A DNA stretch of 64,000 nucleotides from Hippasteria phrygiana. Lineage: Eukaryota; Echinodermata; Asteroidea; Valvatida; Goniasteridae. The stretch lies in NCBI GenBank assembly GCA_037893225.1, contig JAZGUH010000331.1, positions 1,860,001 to 1,924,000 of the forward strand, given 5' to 3'. Below, piece by piece: positions 41,912 to 50,416 of the stretch (its first letter is position 1; each line of letters opens with the position of its first letter). The notes beneath the pieces are model-generated. The model was given only the letters and a program-made list of their open reading frames with translations, was not told the DNA's origin and made no database searches. The translations under genes and the position numbers were made by a program.

Positions 41912-43163
41912 TAGTCTTGGTTCCAAGACGTTCTTAGCGCGGTGCGACGTACAGCGCGAACGGCAGCGCCCTCTAGCTACACACAAACACACGCCAAGGC
42001 CAAATCGGTCACCCCCTAGTCTACCCCCTAGCTACCTCTAGCGGTTCTGTTTCGAGCCCCAGCTGACTAGTCGTTCCCCTCTACAGCCGTCGAGCCCTGG
42101 TTTTAGCACCACCGCTCGACCTCCCTCGAAAACGCGGGCCACCGCCCAGCCACAGGCCTCCACTGCTGCCTTTTGTCAGCGGTCCGGCTGGCGGAGATGA
42201 CTGTGCCCACTCTCTTGCCGAAGGCTAGTCTTGGTTGCAAGACGTCCTTAGCGCGGTGCGACGTACAGCGCGCACGGCAGCGCCCTCTAGCTACACACAA
42301 ACACACGCCAAGGCCAAATCGCTAAGAACGTCTTGGGTATTTCGCAAGGGAGCGCGCGCGACCTGCTTATGCATAATTTAACAGGCGGGTCAAACGAATA
42401 ATCGCGCTTGCGCACTGGAGGAAACTCATGTTTAGGTAATAACTTACTAGTCAGTTAACGTTCTGAGCAGAGTGATTCTGGACTGGCAAACAGGATTGAG
42501 AAATCTTCGGATTGTTCCAAAATGTGATCTGGAATATCAGACGTTATATCTGCCGACTTCAGTCCCAGATGTTCAGCACGATGTAACTGATCAACGGCCA
42601 GGGCTTTCAATGGCACGACGACAATAACCAGCGCTTTCTCCTGTTTACCTTCGGTTACTTCGTTCAAGAAATCTAAGACCAATAGAGCAGCTTGAAAAAT
42701 TACACTCTTGCCAAATCCGAGTCCCGTTGGTAAATTAACAAACAAATCATGGCCACGTACAAATTGATGAATGGCACTGATCTGATGACTTTTTACCTTT
42801 CCAAAGCCCAGTTTGTTTGCTGTAAAATCGATCGCTTGGTCCACGCGGTAAGACATTTTTTCAAACAAACAACGAATGGCTTGGTACTGCGCTGCACGTT
42901 CATATACGTACGTACACGTAAACCCCACGTGAGTACGTACAGAAACTAGACTAGTGAGTGTTGGCTATTTACATGTGATAATGCAGCTACGTCACACGCG
43001 CATGCAAATGACACACAGTTCTGCTCGCGATTTCGCGAGCAGAACTTGCGAAATTCCCAAGACGGGGGTAGCGATTTGGGCGTGGCGTGTGTGTGTGTGT
43101 AGCGAGAGGGCGCTGTCGGTCGCTATACGTCGCACCGCTAAGAACGTCTTGGATCCAAGACTA
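41912..43163 (-). mobile_element. TIR element carrying a RecQ-like helicase fragment, minus-orientation copy
   Basis: The ends TAGTCTTGGTTCCAAGACGT (41912) and its inverse to CCAAGACTA (43163) are flanked by an exact 9-bp direct repeat GTAAGATGA (41903-41911, 43164-43172). Inside are, left to right, one inverted tandem unit of the type found at 28744-28970, a second internal copy of the element end (about 42222-42340), and the helicase fragment. It is therefore longer than the plus copy by the captured unit. Confidence 0.87.
42455..42856 (-). pseudogene. RecQ-like helicase N-terminal fragment, better-kept copy
   Basis: Starts at ATG 42856 and stays open for 133 codons. It shows SHQISAIHQFVRGHDLFVNL, a P-loop written PTGLGFGKS (with two extra residues compared with the PTGFGK of the plus copy), VVPLKALAVDQLH, and FASPESL, the segment before the Walker B box in RecQ-type helicases. 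The frame ends at 42455 just after this; no DEAH/DEAD box, helicase C-terminal or RQC domain follows. It is probably a fragment of a host or transposon helicase captured between the inverted ends. Confidence 0.78.
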
Positions 43164-43252
43164 GTAAGATGAGTGCAGTAGACAGAACTATTCTAATCAC
43201 CTATCTAGTGGAATGGGTAATATTACATGGCCTCAACACGGGTATCAACACC

Positions 43253-43388
43253 ATAAGCCTTTTGGGGATATGGTGGACACAACAGGAAGGTGCATTTTGA
43301 ATTGGGTAAACGTTTTGTGTCATACAAAAGGTTTACCTAGTTCAAATAGCACCCTCCTATTGTGTCCACCATATCCCAAAAAGGCTAA
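43253..43388. repeat. Foldback element, family of 6559-6693
   Basis: TAAGCCTTTTGGGGATATGG faces its inverse ending in AAAAAGGCTA, with inner arms TGGGTAAACGTTTTGTGT / ACAAAAGGTTTACC. Clearly related to 6559-6693. Confidence 0.85.
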
Positions 43389-43805
43389 TTGCAGCTCATG
43401 GCCCATGGCCACCACATTCTTTAAAATAATAATCATATTATTACTGTTAAAACTTTATTGTTCCATCACTCAAATTTTCTCTGTCTGGTTACTTATGAGG
43501 AATTAATTGCCTCTAATCACACCAATAGAAATTTACATGATTGTATTATAACCCATCTACCTGAAGCTTGATCACAATTGGTTTAAGTTTCAACATAAAC
43601 TTCTTGAAAAAGATGAAAACCTTGGCTATTAAATAATATGCATTAACAGTTCAAAAACCAATATCCAAACTGCTCAACAGCTCAACAGCTTGTCAGTATT
43701 TATCTCTTTTTTTTCTTCAGTTTAATGTTGCCTTAGGATATTTGCCTCACTTTTGCATAAAATTTATGAACATAAAAACTGAGGAAAATTTCATTGCAAT
43801 CTCCA
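43389..43805. other. Left flank of the Polinton-like element
   Basis: AT-rich sequence without features. No 6-bp duplication matching the right flank (CTACAT) was found next to 43806. Confidence 0.5.
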
Positions 43806-44075
43806 AGTAGTATAGGAGATGCCGATTCTATAACAAATCTGTTATTTCAAAAATCTGTCAAATTTTGCTGTATAGATATAATACACCAAATTTTTAGAAA
43901 TTTTGAAATTCAAAAATCGTCTAAAAATCGTCAAAAAAATTCTCTAAATTTTGCTGTATAGATATACACCAAAATTAGCAAAAAATCTACAAAATCAGAA
44001 AATGAAAAGGAGATTTTTTAGTTGTTTACACACATACTATTTTACGTAATTAATTTCATTTGTTATAAGTCAAAA
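43806..44075 (+). repeat. Left terminal inverted repeat of the Polinton-like element
   Basis: From AGTAGTATAGGAGATGCCGA through TTTACGTAATTAATTTCATT to TTATAAGTCAAAA it matches the inverse of 58224-58487 with only scattered differences and small indels. Within it, a TTTTGCTGTATAGATATA block occurs twice. Confidence 0.93.
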
Positions 44076-44078
44076 GAA

Positions 44079-44113
44079 ATAACCCTCACCTCTCTAGTAG
44101 AGGTGAGGGTTAT
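44079..44113. other. Perfect hairpin at the inner edge of the left TIR
   Basis: ATAACCCTCACCTCT and AGAGGTGAGGGTTAT form a 15-bp stem around CTAGT, followed by a T run (44115-44121). It is absent at the right TIR. It might act as a transcript end signal for the leftward genes or as a structural mark. Confidence 0.75.
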
Positions 44114-44249
44114 CTTTTTTTGTCGTAGTACTACAACTATTCTTCGCAAGGAGCGCTAGGCCTAAGCTGTAAACTCTCATAACTAGGCGGTAAAATACTC
44201 GTACTCGCGTAGCTACGCTCGTAGGGCGTATCATTATACTCTTTACATA

Positions 44250-44893
44250 TTTCTAATTTAAAGTTGTAAGTTTTGCGATAAGATCTTTCTTTTCTTTCTC
44301 CATCCTCTCGACCACTTCTTTTTCGACCTCATCGTCTATTTCTTTTTGATTTCTATCGGACTCTTCTCTCGCTTTCGTTTGAGTTATAATGGCTTCTTTC
44401 ATTCCGTAAAACTTTTTTAATTCGTCGTTAATCAAAGCAAATTCTTCGTGACTTACATCGCCATCGTCTACGGCCTGATGAGACACTAATTCATTTATCG
44501 TATTTAATTTTGTTTCGGCTACTACTCTAATTTCGTCGTGTTTCTTTGCATTACCTCTAAACGTTTTATCAAATCGTTTTAATACTAAACTTACACCTAC
44601 GCATCCTATAGCTACGCCTTCTAGCACCACGCCTATAGGTATACTAATGACACCAACAACACAGGCTATGCCTATACTGTACCGGATAAAGCTCCGAAAC
44701 ATTCTATAACGGTCTCTGCGTTAGATAAACAGGTAATAATATTATTATACTTTTTGTGCAACCGTTCTCTCTTGTCGCTCTCGGCGGCTATCTCTTTTTG
44801 CACTCGTTTGATTTTATTTAACCTAAAGACTGAAGACTCGTCCGTTTCCCTCGGAACATCGGGCAATTTAGGGTAAATAGATTCTGCGGTCAT
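44250..44893 (-). pseudogene. Coiled-coil protein with membrane segment, frameshifted
   Basis: The first part (from ATG at 44893) has a YPKLPDVP motif and a charged helix, then a cysteine-containing turn. The second part, in another frame from about 44672, has hydrophobic segments (GIACVVGVISIPIGVVLEGV) followed by a long lysine/glutamate-rich coiled coil to 44253. The two parts meet without overlap in sense near 44664-44675, so one gene with a single-base frameshift is the simplest reading. Proteins of this build occur, from memory, beside the same capsid-like gene in other invertebrates. Role unknown; a structural or membrane-associated virion protein is a guess. Confidence 0.6.
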
Positions 44894-44917
44894 TTTATAT
44901 TAAACTATTAACATTTT

Positions 44918-45935
44918 ATTTTAAGTTTTTTGCATGTATACGAGAATCAAAGTACCGACGCCGATCAATAACGCCCACACGTGTTCCGCCAACCAACCTA
45001 ACGACTTACTTAATAGCGTGAACAACCAACTCGCGATACTACCCAAAATACCCGGTAAAGCGGCCAATAACTTACCTCCAATCCTTTTTAGTAAATTGGC
45101 CAATCTTTTTTAATGATTAATTATCCAATCTTTCAAGTTACCTCCGGGTTTGGGTGTAGGAGTAACGGGGGTCTGAGCCGCACCAGCCCCACCAACCCCA
45201 CCAACAACCGCTATTATAGAAGCAGCAATCGTACTTAGTGCTAAAGCAAACGCGGCCAGTATACTAACAACCGTCACACCCTGTTCTCGAAACAGAATTC
45301 TAATCTTTTCCGCTAGCGAGGTATCTCTTTCTAATATTTTATTAATCGTTTCTTTGATTCTAGCGAATTGATTATTCATGCTTAGTTTAAGGTCGTGCTT
45401 GAGACTTAATCTACTCTCTATTTCATTTTCAACATCGTCTTGTTCTTTAAGTATCGGTTTCTACTACTTCGAGGGCTTTTTCTATTTCGGCGCGTCTATC
45501 GTATAGTTTACGCAGTTCGGCTAAATTTAATTCGGCATTACCGCTGATAGTTTGTAGTTTTTTGTCTAAAGCTACAAGTTCTCTGTAATTTAGCCCCACA
45601 GTTTGCGCTTGAGCATCTACTCCTTTTGGTTGAGGGGGAGGAATTGTATATCTACCGGTTTCAAGATCAAGATCAGCATCAATTTCGGGGCCCACCGTAC
45701 TTTCTATGCGATCGTGCAGATAGTTAGCTATCTCAACAAGTATTTTTGGAGTGATGTATGTATCAAACGCTTTATCTATCGTTCGTTCAGCATCTCGCAA
45801 ATTATATTCATCGACCGTTAATAAACCCAAATCTTGTTAAAAAAATGTATTAAAGTTTCCGTCTGGATACTTCTCTTTAAAGTTTTTTCTTAACGTCGCT
45901 TCACCTACAACGGTACTTTTTTTTCCATCCTGGCC
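44918..45935 (-). pseudogene. Long accessory protein ending in two membrane-active segments, broken
   Basis: Several pieces belong together: an N-terminal part with STVVGEATLRKNF (about 45846-45930); after a TAA at 45837-45839 in the same frame, LLTVDEYNLRDAERTIDKAF and a helix-rich part to 45447; after a frameshift near 45450, a KEQDDVENEIE stretch continuing into AEKIRILFREQGVTVVSILA and a hydrophobic segment (45379-45113); after a TAA at 45110-45112 in the same frame, a second hydrophobic amphipathic tail (KLLAALPGILGSIASWLF) to 44921. So one gene of at least 330 codons has two stops and one frameshift. The C-terminus resembles membrane-lytic or membrane-anchored minor virion proteins in style only; function unknown. 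Confidence 0.6.
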
Positions 45936-45937
45936 AG

Positions 45938-46080
45938 GACGTTCTATTGTCCTACACACTAACCCATCCCCATAGACTAAGCACTAGTTTGCCTGTCCTC
46001 ACTTTTCCGGAACAAAGAAATAAGCGTGAGGACAGTATTGTTCCCTTTGTTGAACCCTCCTTTTTGTCCTCACCAGTACG
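45938..46080. repeat. Short insertion with CTGTCCTCAC/GTGAGGACAG inverted pair
   Basis: Between two accessory genes lies GC-richer DNA with CCTGGCCAGG at its left edge, CTGTCCTCAC facing GTGAGGACAG (about 45993-46042) and a further TGTCCTCAC copy near 46064. It has no coding sense and looks like a small non-autonomous element inserted upstream of the broken gene at 44918-45935. Confidence 0.45.
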
Positions 46081-46084
46081 TAAA

Positions 46085-46431
46085 TAATTATACAAACACA
46101 TCGGTAAAACGTTTATAAGTCAATCTAACACCTTTGAAGTAAGTACCTTTTTCATTTTTAGTAAAAAGTTCATACCTAATGTTTTTGGTTTAAGGAAGCC
46201 TTTTCCTTCTATAAAATCATTACATTTATTAGCTATATCAAAATTTTGAAAATTACGTAAACGATCAAGTCTCTCAAACGCTTCTTCTTCAGTCCTTGGG
46301 GGTGGAATCGAAAAATCAGTCTCTTCATCATAGTTGTCCCATTCAAAATCATCATCGGCATCATCGGCATCATTTTGTTCGTCTTCTCGACCAAGGTCGC
46401 CCATTTCGAAATCTTCTCCACCTTGAGCCAT
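46085..46431 (-). pseudogene. Acidic accessory protein, frameshift near the end
   Basis: ATG at 46431 opens a frame with a very acidic N-terminal half (DADDADDDFEWDNYDEE), a RTEEEAFERLDRLRNF helix and a short lysine-rich C-terminus that ends at 46120. Another frame keeps going with KGVRLTYKRF from about 46145 to 46085, which suggests a frameshift around 46135-46150. Function unknown. The upstream CGACTTATTAAAATGG matches the start region of the gene at 50375. Confidence 0.5.
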
Positions 46432-46456
46432 TTTAATAAGTCGTATATTTTATATT

Positions 46457-46690
46457 TTACGTAGTATTTACTACATTTTGAGGAATTACTCCTTGGCTCA
46501 CCAACCAAGTCTGAGTAGCTAGAGCACTACCAACCGTAGCGGTAATTTTAATCGTATCTTCTACATCTAACTTTCCTAAATCGGCGGGCTTAATTTTCAA
46601 ACGTTTTTTACTCAACATAGTATAACCCACGGTCAACAAACTCAACACAGCGCCGTGATAAAGAGTATTTGCAACGTTCTTAGTATCCAT
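46457..46690 (-). CDS. Small hydrophobic accessory protein (77 aa)
   Basis: ATG at 46690 follows AAGTAAA. The protein has a hydrophobic N-terminal segment (GAVLSLLTVGYTML), a basic loop (SKKRLKIKPADLGKLDVED) and a second moderately hydrophobic segment. The frame is complete and unbroken. From memory, very similar short proteins with the KPADLGKLD motif sit beside the capsid-like gene in other invertebrate genomes, which argues it is a conserved component of this lineage, possibly a membrane or minor capsid protein. Confidence 0.65.
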   Translation of the reverse strand: MDTKNVANTLYHGAVLSLLTVGYTMLSKKRLKIKPADLGKLDVEDTIKITATVGSALATQTWLVSQGVIPQNVVNTT

Positions 46691-46719
46691 TTTACTTGTA
46701 CTAACATTATATTTTGTAT

Positions 46720-47130
46720 CTATTTTTTCTTTATTTCATTTCTAATTAGTTCTTCAACTTTAGGGGTTACGCTTGTAAAGTGTACTTCTTTTTGCGGACG
46801 TTGCAGGTCTGCAACCTCCGCTGCGTCCGCATTCTTTTTAAGCGCGAAATATCCAATTCCTAAAATAGCCAAACCTACTATCGCAACTCCCCAGCTCGGA
46901 ATGCTCCCCATCGTAACTGTTTGACTAGGAGTTTCATCTTCTACACTTTGCATTTTTTTTATTTGTTCTTTCATCTTTCTGTTTCTTTCGGCTAGTCTCT
47001 TTCCTAATTCTACTCTTTTAGGATCTTTTACTCTTTTTTTAGTTACTCTAGCTATTGACTCTTGAGGAGGCTGAGGAGTCTCTTGAGGAGGCTCAGCTAC
47101 TTGATCCGTTGTTGTCGTTTCTGGATTCAT
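46720..47130 (-). CDS. Basic protein with one membrane segment (136 aa)
   Basis: ATG at 47130. The N-terminal part is rich in Pro, Glu and Thr (PPQETPQPPQES), followed by a basic stretch, a transmembrane helix around residues 83-105 (SWGVAIVGLAILGIGYFAL) and a polar tail ending in KKK. The frame is intact and overlaps the 3' end of the next gene (47093) by about 38 bp. Function unknown; a virion membrane anchor is possible. Confidence 0.6.
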   Translation of the reverse strand: MNPETTTTDQVAEPPQETPQPPQESIARVTKKRVKDPKRVELGKRLAERNRKMKEQIKKMQSVEDETPSQTVTMGSIPSWGVAIVGLAILGIGYFALKKNADAAEVADLQRPQKEVHFTSVTPKVEELIRNEIKKK

Positions 47131-47674
47131 CTTTTATAGTAATACTACTATTATTTGTAATACTATTATTTGTAATACTACTATCTATTTGTAAATGTTT
47201 AGTCGTGATCAACATAGCCACCAAAGGAGATAAATAAACCCCATAATTGTAATGCACTTCGCAAAGTAAACTGGCCATACTGCTAGAAATATCAGGATCG
47301 TTTTCTAAGTCATTAACGAGGGCTTCTTCAGAATCTAAACAAAGCTGATAACCGAATGGCGAAGCCAGCGGCAAAGTCACGCCTAAAGCTTTTGCGTAAA
47401 GAGTCAACACGCAACCCCCCAAACTGACTATCATTTCTTTACCTAATTTAGCTTCGTATTTTTTATACAACTTTTCTTGTTTTTCCGTAGTTAAATTTTC
47501 TATTTCATTACCGGAGTATTCTTTACCGAAATATTTTTTTGAATCACCACCCACAACTACACCTAAAAGTCTATTTTCACAACTTTTAAGATCTGGAGAC
47601 TCGCTAATAGCAGCTACACTTTGACCCTTGGGTTCTTGAGATAACGTGCTTAGAGATTCTATCGATTTGCTCAT
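47093..47674 (-). CDS. Accessory protein of 193 aa, unknown function
   Basis: ATG at 47674. Visible features are an N-terminal Ser-rich region, LLGVVVGGDSKKYFGKEYSG, an amphipathic GKEMIVSLGGCVLTLYAKAL segment, CEVHYNYGVYLSPLVAMLIT near the C-terminus, and an Asn/Ser-rich repetitive tail (SITNNSITNNSSIT). The frame is intact. From memory the central blocks recur in proteins encoded next to the same capsid-like and ATPase genes elsewhere. The tail may be a recent repeat expansion. Confidence 0.6.
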   Translation of the reverse strand: MSKSIESLSTLSQEPKGQSVAAISESPDLKSCENRLLGVVVGGDSKKYFGKEYSGNEIENLTTEKQEKLYKKYEAKLGKEMIVSLGGCVLTLYAKALGVTLPLASPFGYQLCLDSEEALVNDLENDPDISSSMASLLCEVHYNYGVYLSPLVAMLITTKHLQIDSSITNNSITNNSSITIKDESRNDNNGSSS

Positions 47675-47789
47675 TTAAAATAGAACTATATTTCTTAATC
47701 TTATTTCTACAAGACATATAATCGTAAGAAATTAAATACAAATTGATGGCTATTACTAGTTTTAATAATAGGTCTAGATATTCTATCAT
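47604..47789 (-). CDS. Possible short membrane protein (61 aa)
   Basis: ATG at 47789; N-terminal hydrophobic helix (LLKLVIAINLYLISYDY) then a basic tail. It overlaps the start of the 193-aa gene by 71 bp in another frame, so only its N-terminal part may be real, or it may be chance. Confidence 0.3.
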   Translation of the reverse strand: MIEYLDLLLKLVIAINLYLISYDYMSCRNKIKKYSSILNEQIDRISKHVISRTQGSKCSCY

Positions 47790-47811
47790 ATTTTATAGAT
47801 GACTAGATAAT

Positions 47812-47970
47812 TTCATCTATAGATCATCTAACAGTTATCTATAGTTCATCTAACAGTTATCTAACAGTTATCTATCAGATCATCTATCAGATCATCTATA
47901 GATCATCTAACAGTTATCTATCAGTTATCTAACAGTTATCTAACAGTTCGTCTATAGATCATCTATCGAC
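47812..47970. repeat. Array of about 11-bp CAGTTATCTAA / AGATCATCTAT units
   Basis: About fourteen imperfect units such as CAGTTATCTAA, CAGTTATCTAT and AGATCATCTAT fill the gap between the ATPase gene and the small membrane gene. ATAGATGA and TCATCTAT pairs give local dyad symmetry. Confidence 0.9.
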
Positions 47971-48587
47971 TAACTGCCAACAGACTAAAGGATCAGTTTT
48001 TATCAATAATTTACTAAAAGGCACATCTCTTAAAATCTGTTTAATTCTCGATCTTTCTTCTAAAGGCACCGCATCATTTTCATCGAGACATTGATCGAAA
48101 CTATTTTTATCTTTGCAATAAAACAATACGACAAATGCAGTTTGAGCTCGATAATCCGTCATTACGCAATTATACTTTTGAGTCATCAACCAACAGTAGT
48201 GATTGTCGTGCCTACCGCTAAACGCCAATTTTGTTAAAACGCAAGTATTTTTCCCATACGCCGCCTTACGATATTTTATTTCTTGTTCCGAGCTACAATC
48301 ATCTATCAAAAATAGAACGTGCGATCCTTTAAATCGAGCTCTATAAAATTCTAAAGCTTCGTTGAGAGACACCTTTTCTACCTCTAAATCGCATAGGTAT
48401 ATCTCAGGATCTAATCACAACCATGTCTTTCGCGATAAGTCTTGTTGTTCGATAGCGTAGGACAAATAGCTACAATATTTTCAAAGTGATCTTTATACGT
48501 AGTTTCTAATAGATCTAAAATATATTTAGTTTTACCCGAATTAGTCCTACCGCATATTAGCGCGCAGTGTGGTGTCTTTGGAAACAT
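47959..48587 (-). pseudogene. FtsK/A32-like DNA-packaging ATPase, one frameshift
   Basis: ATG at 48587 leads at once into a Walker A loop (GRTNSGKT, codons about 48526-48551). The frame hits TAG at 48411-48413 and the protein resumes in another frame from about 48430, with Walker B as HVLFLIDDCS, then SGRHDNHYCWLMTQKYN (sensor-like region) and a C-terminal LIKTDPL.CW stretch to 47959. About 205 codons matches the compact A32-type ATPases of Polintons and related viruses, which pump the genome into capsids. The single frameshift near 48408-48430 kills this copy. All key ATPase residues are present in the pieces. Confidence 0.82.
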
Positions 48588-48627
48588 GCTTATTTAATAG
48601 TAAGGACTATATTTTACTCTTTGTATT

Positions 48628-49906
48628 TTAAGAGTAACTACCGCTAAATCTTCCATCTTCGAGAACCAACTGACCATCCATCACCAAGAAAACGTAACAC
48701 GATAGTTCACCAGCTGTCTCAGCCTCTCTTTCTAAATGAAGAGAAATACCGCCACCTACGTCTCCTATTTTCCTACCAGAACCGTGACTTTTATTATCAT
48801 CCGTCACCCTCGTATCTAGCCAAAGACCATAACTAGTTTTTAAGTAATCTCCTAGCGTCATATCGTGTAAGTCTAAGTCTTTGCACACACCAGCACCAAA
48901 TTCTGTATTAGAGTCGCCGAAAAACTTAGTAATCTCATCCCAGTGTTGATAACGCTTCATGCCCTGACTATACACTAGATTTGGCTTACCCTCTATCGTA
49001 ACGTCTACTTTTTCAATCTTTGGATTATAAAAAAATTGAGGATCTTTTTCACTCGAATTTTTAAATAAAAGTAGTATACCTTTGAGACTCCTAACGGCTT
49101 GATTAAGATTAATGTTCCAAGTATTATCGGACTTGTTTAACTTTACAACAGTATATCTTTGAACTTTTTCATATAGAAAATGAGTTTTACCTCGATATTT
49201 TTGTCTGATACTATCGGCCAATGTTTTATTAGTCACTGTTTCAAACTCGAGATCTAACCCCGACATTTTATACTTCGCGTTAGTATCAGTAGATTTTACT
49301 ACGCTCGCGTGATCGTTAAATGTAAATTCATAAGTTAGTCTATCTTTGAGCGTCGATGGACTAAAAGGTTGATGATCCGTAAGCATTTCAAAATCTAGAG
49401 GAATGTAATATCTATTACCATAAGCATCGGCTATCGCTTTGTCTTTTCCATCATTTGCGTCATCATCCCCATTACTAGCGCCGGTTCTGAGTTTTGTGAC
49501 GTTACTATTTTCGAGTCCTCGATATGCATCGTTTGCACTGGCTGGTCGCCACAAGTCTTTATATGCGTTATATACATCAGCACTCGTAAACGCTATGAAA
49601 TCTTTACCTTCTAGTTTGACTCTTACGCTACTAATTAAATTTCGTGCGACGTTATAATATAGAGTTCTTTCATCATCGGCGTCAGTGCCTTCAGATTCTA
49701 AGTCTATATTAAAAGCTAATCGTACAGTACCCGGCACGACTACATCGTCTGGACTCAACATAGGAAATTGAACGACCAACAGATCGTTAGCTCCTGCAGT
49801 ACTAGGAGTATGAGTAATAACCATCGATTGTCTCAACCCCTTCAACGCTCTAGGATTTTTTTTAACTTCTGTGAGGATTCAGCTTGCTTCCATAAATTGC
49901 GTTCAT
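48628..49906 (-). pseudogene. Probable double-jelly-roll major capsid protein, N-terminal frameshift
   Basis: An open frame of about 405 codons ending at 48628 contains LRQSMVITHTPST, VPGTVRLAFNID, VRVKLEGKDF, VYNAYKDLWR, and a C-terminal SLHLEREAETAGELSCYVFL. Beta-strand-rich content, length and place beside the packaging ATPase fit a Polinton-type major capsid protein. The start that fits neighbouring genes is ATG at 49906 (preceded by AAGTAAA); its short frame hits TAA at 49862-49864 and the main frame is entered by a shift of about one base there, so only the first 12-15 codons are affected. The main body is intact. The capsid call is from family context; a structure prediction would settle it. 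Confidence 0.65.
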
Positions 49907-49943
49907 TTTACTTAACGAAACAAAAAATAAAATTATTTTAAAT

Positions 49944-50375
49944 TTAAGCAAAAAGAACTTGAACATATTTATAAACTAAATAACCCAAAACAGCAGTGCC
50001 TCCTAAGATAAATGCAATTTCACCATCTTTTTGACCTTCGCTGGGTACGTAAAAGTCCGACAATACAGGTTCGCGAGGTAATCGCAACTCTTCGTTGGTT
50101 ACTTCGTTATATTCTCTCAACGCCTCATCTACATATTTAAATGCTTTTTGAGCTCTGGCTTCTTTATGTAGTCGATCGTTTAGATAATCTAGAACCTTGG
50201 TTCTTTGTTCCACCCACTCTTGTTTAGCTTCAGTTAATCTTTCTAAAGCCAAATCATGTCGTTTACGTTCTTCGTCCGCACCGCCTTTCCCTATCTTAGA
50301 AAAGGCGAAGCTCGTTCCGCTAAATGCTACAGCGCTTATTATAGCTCCAGCACCCATAATTAAAAGACTCACCAT
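49944..50375 (-). CDS. Membrane protein with coiled coil (143 aa)
   Basis: ATG at 50375 follows CGACTTATTAAAA. An N-terminal hydrophobic helix (VSLLIMGAGAIISAVAF) is followed by a long charged helix (residues about 33-95), an LSDFYVPSEGQKDGEIAF motif and a C-terminal hydrophobic helix. The frame is intact. Proteins with the SDFY.PS.GQK motif occur, from memory, in the same gene neighbourhood in other invertebrates. Likely virion membrane or internal protein; function unproven. Confidence 0.65.
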   Translation of the reverse strand: MVSLLIMGAGAIISAVAFSGTSFAFSKIGKGGADEERKRHDLALERLTEAKQEWVEQRTKVLDYLNDRLHKEARAQKAFKYVDEALREYNEVTNEELRLPREPVLSDFYVPSEGQKDGEIAFILGGTAVLGYLVYKYVQVLFA

Positions 50376-50416
50376 TTTTAATAAGTCGTTACAATTTTAA
50401 CGAAGTAGTTAATAAA

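Noticed and set aside
47812..47970. CRISPR-like array in the virus-like element
   Set aside because: Units of about 11 bp directly abut each other with no unique spacers; a simple tandem repeat.
49439..49657. Plus-strand open frame inside the capsid gene
   Set aside because: Shadow of the minus-strand capsid frame, without start context or family resemblance.
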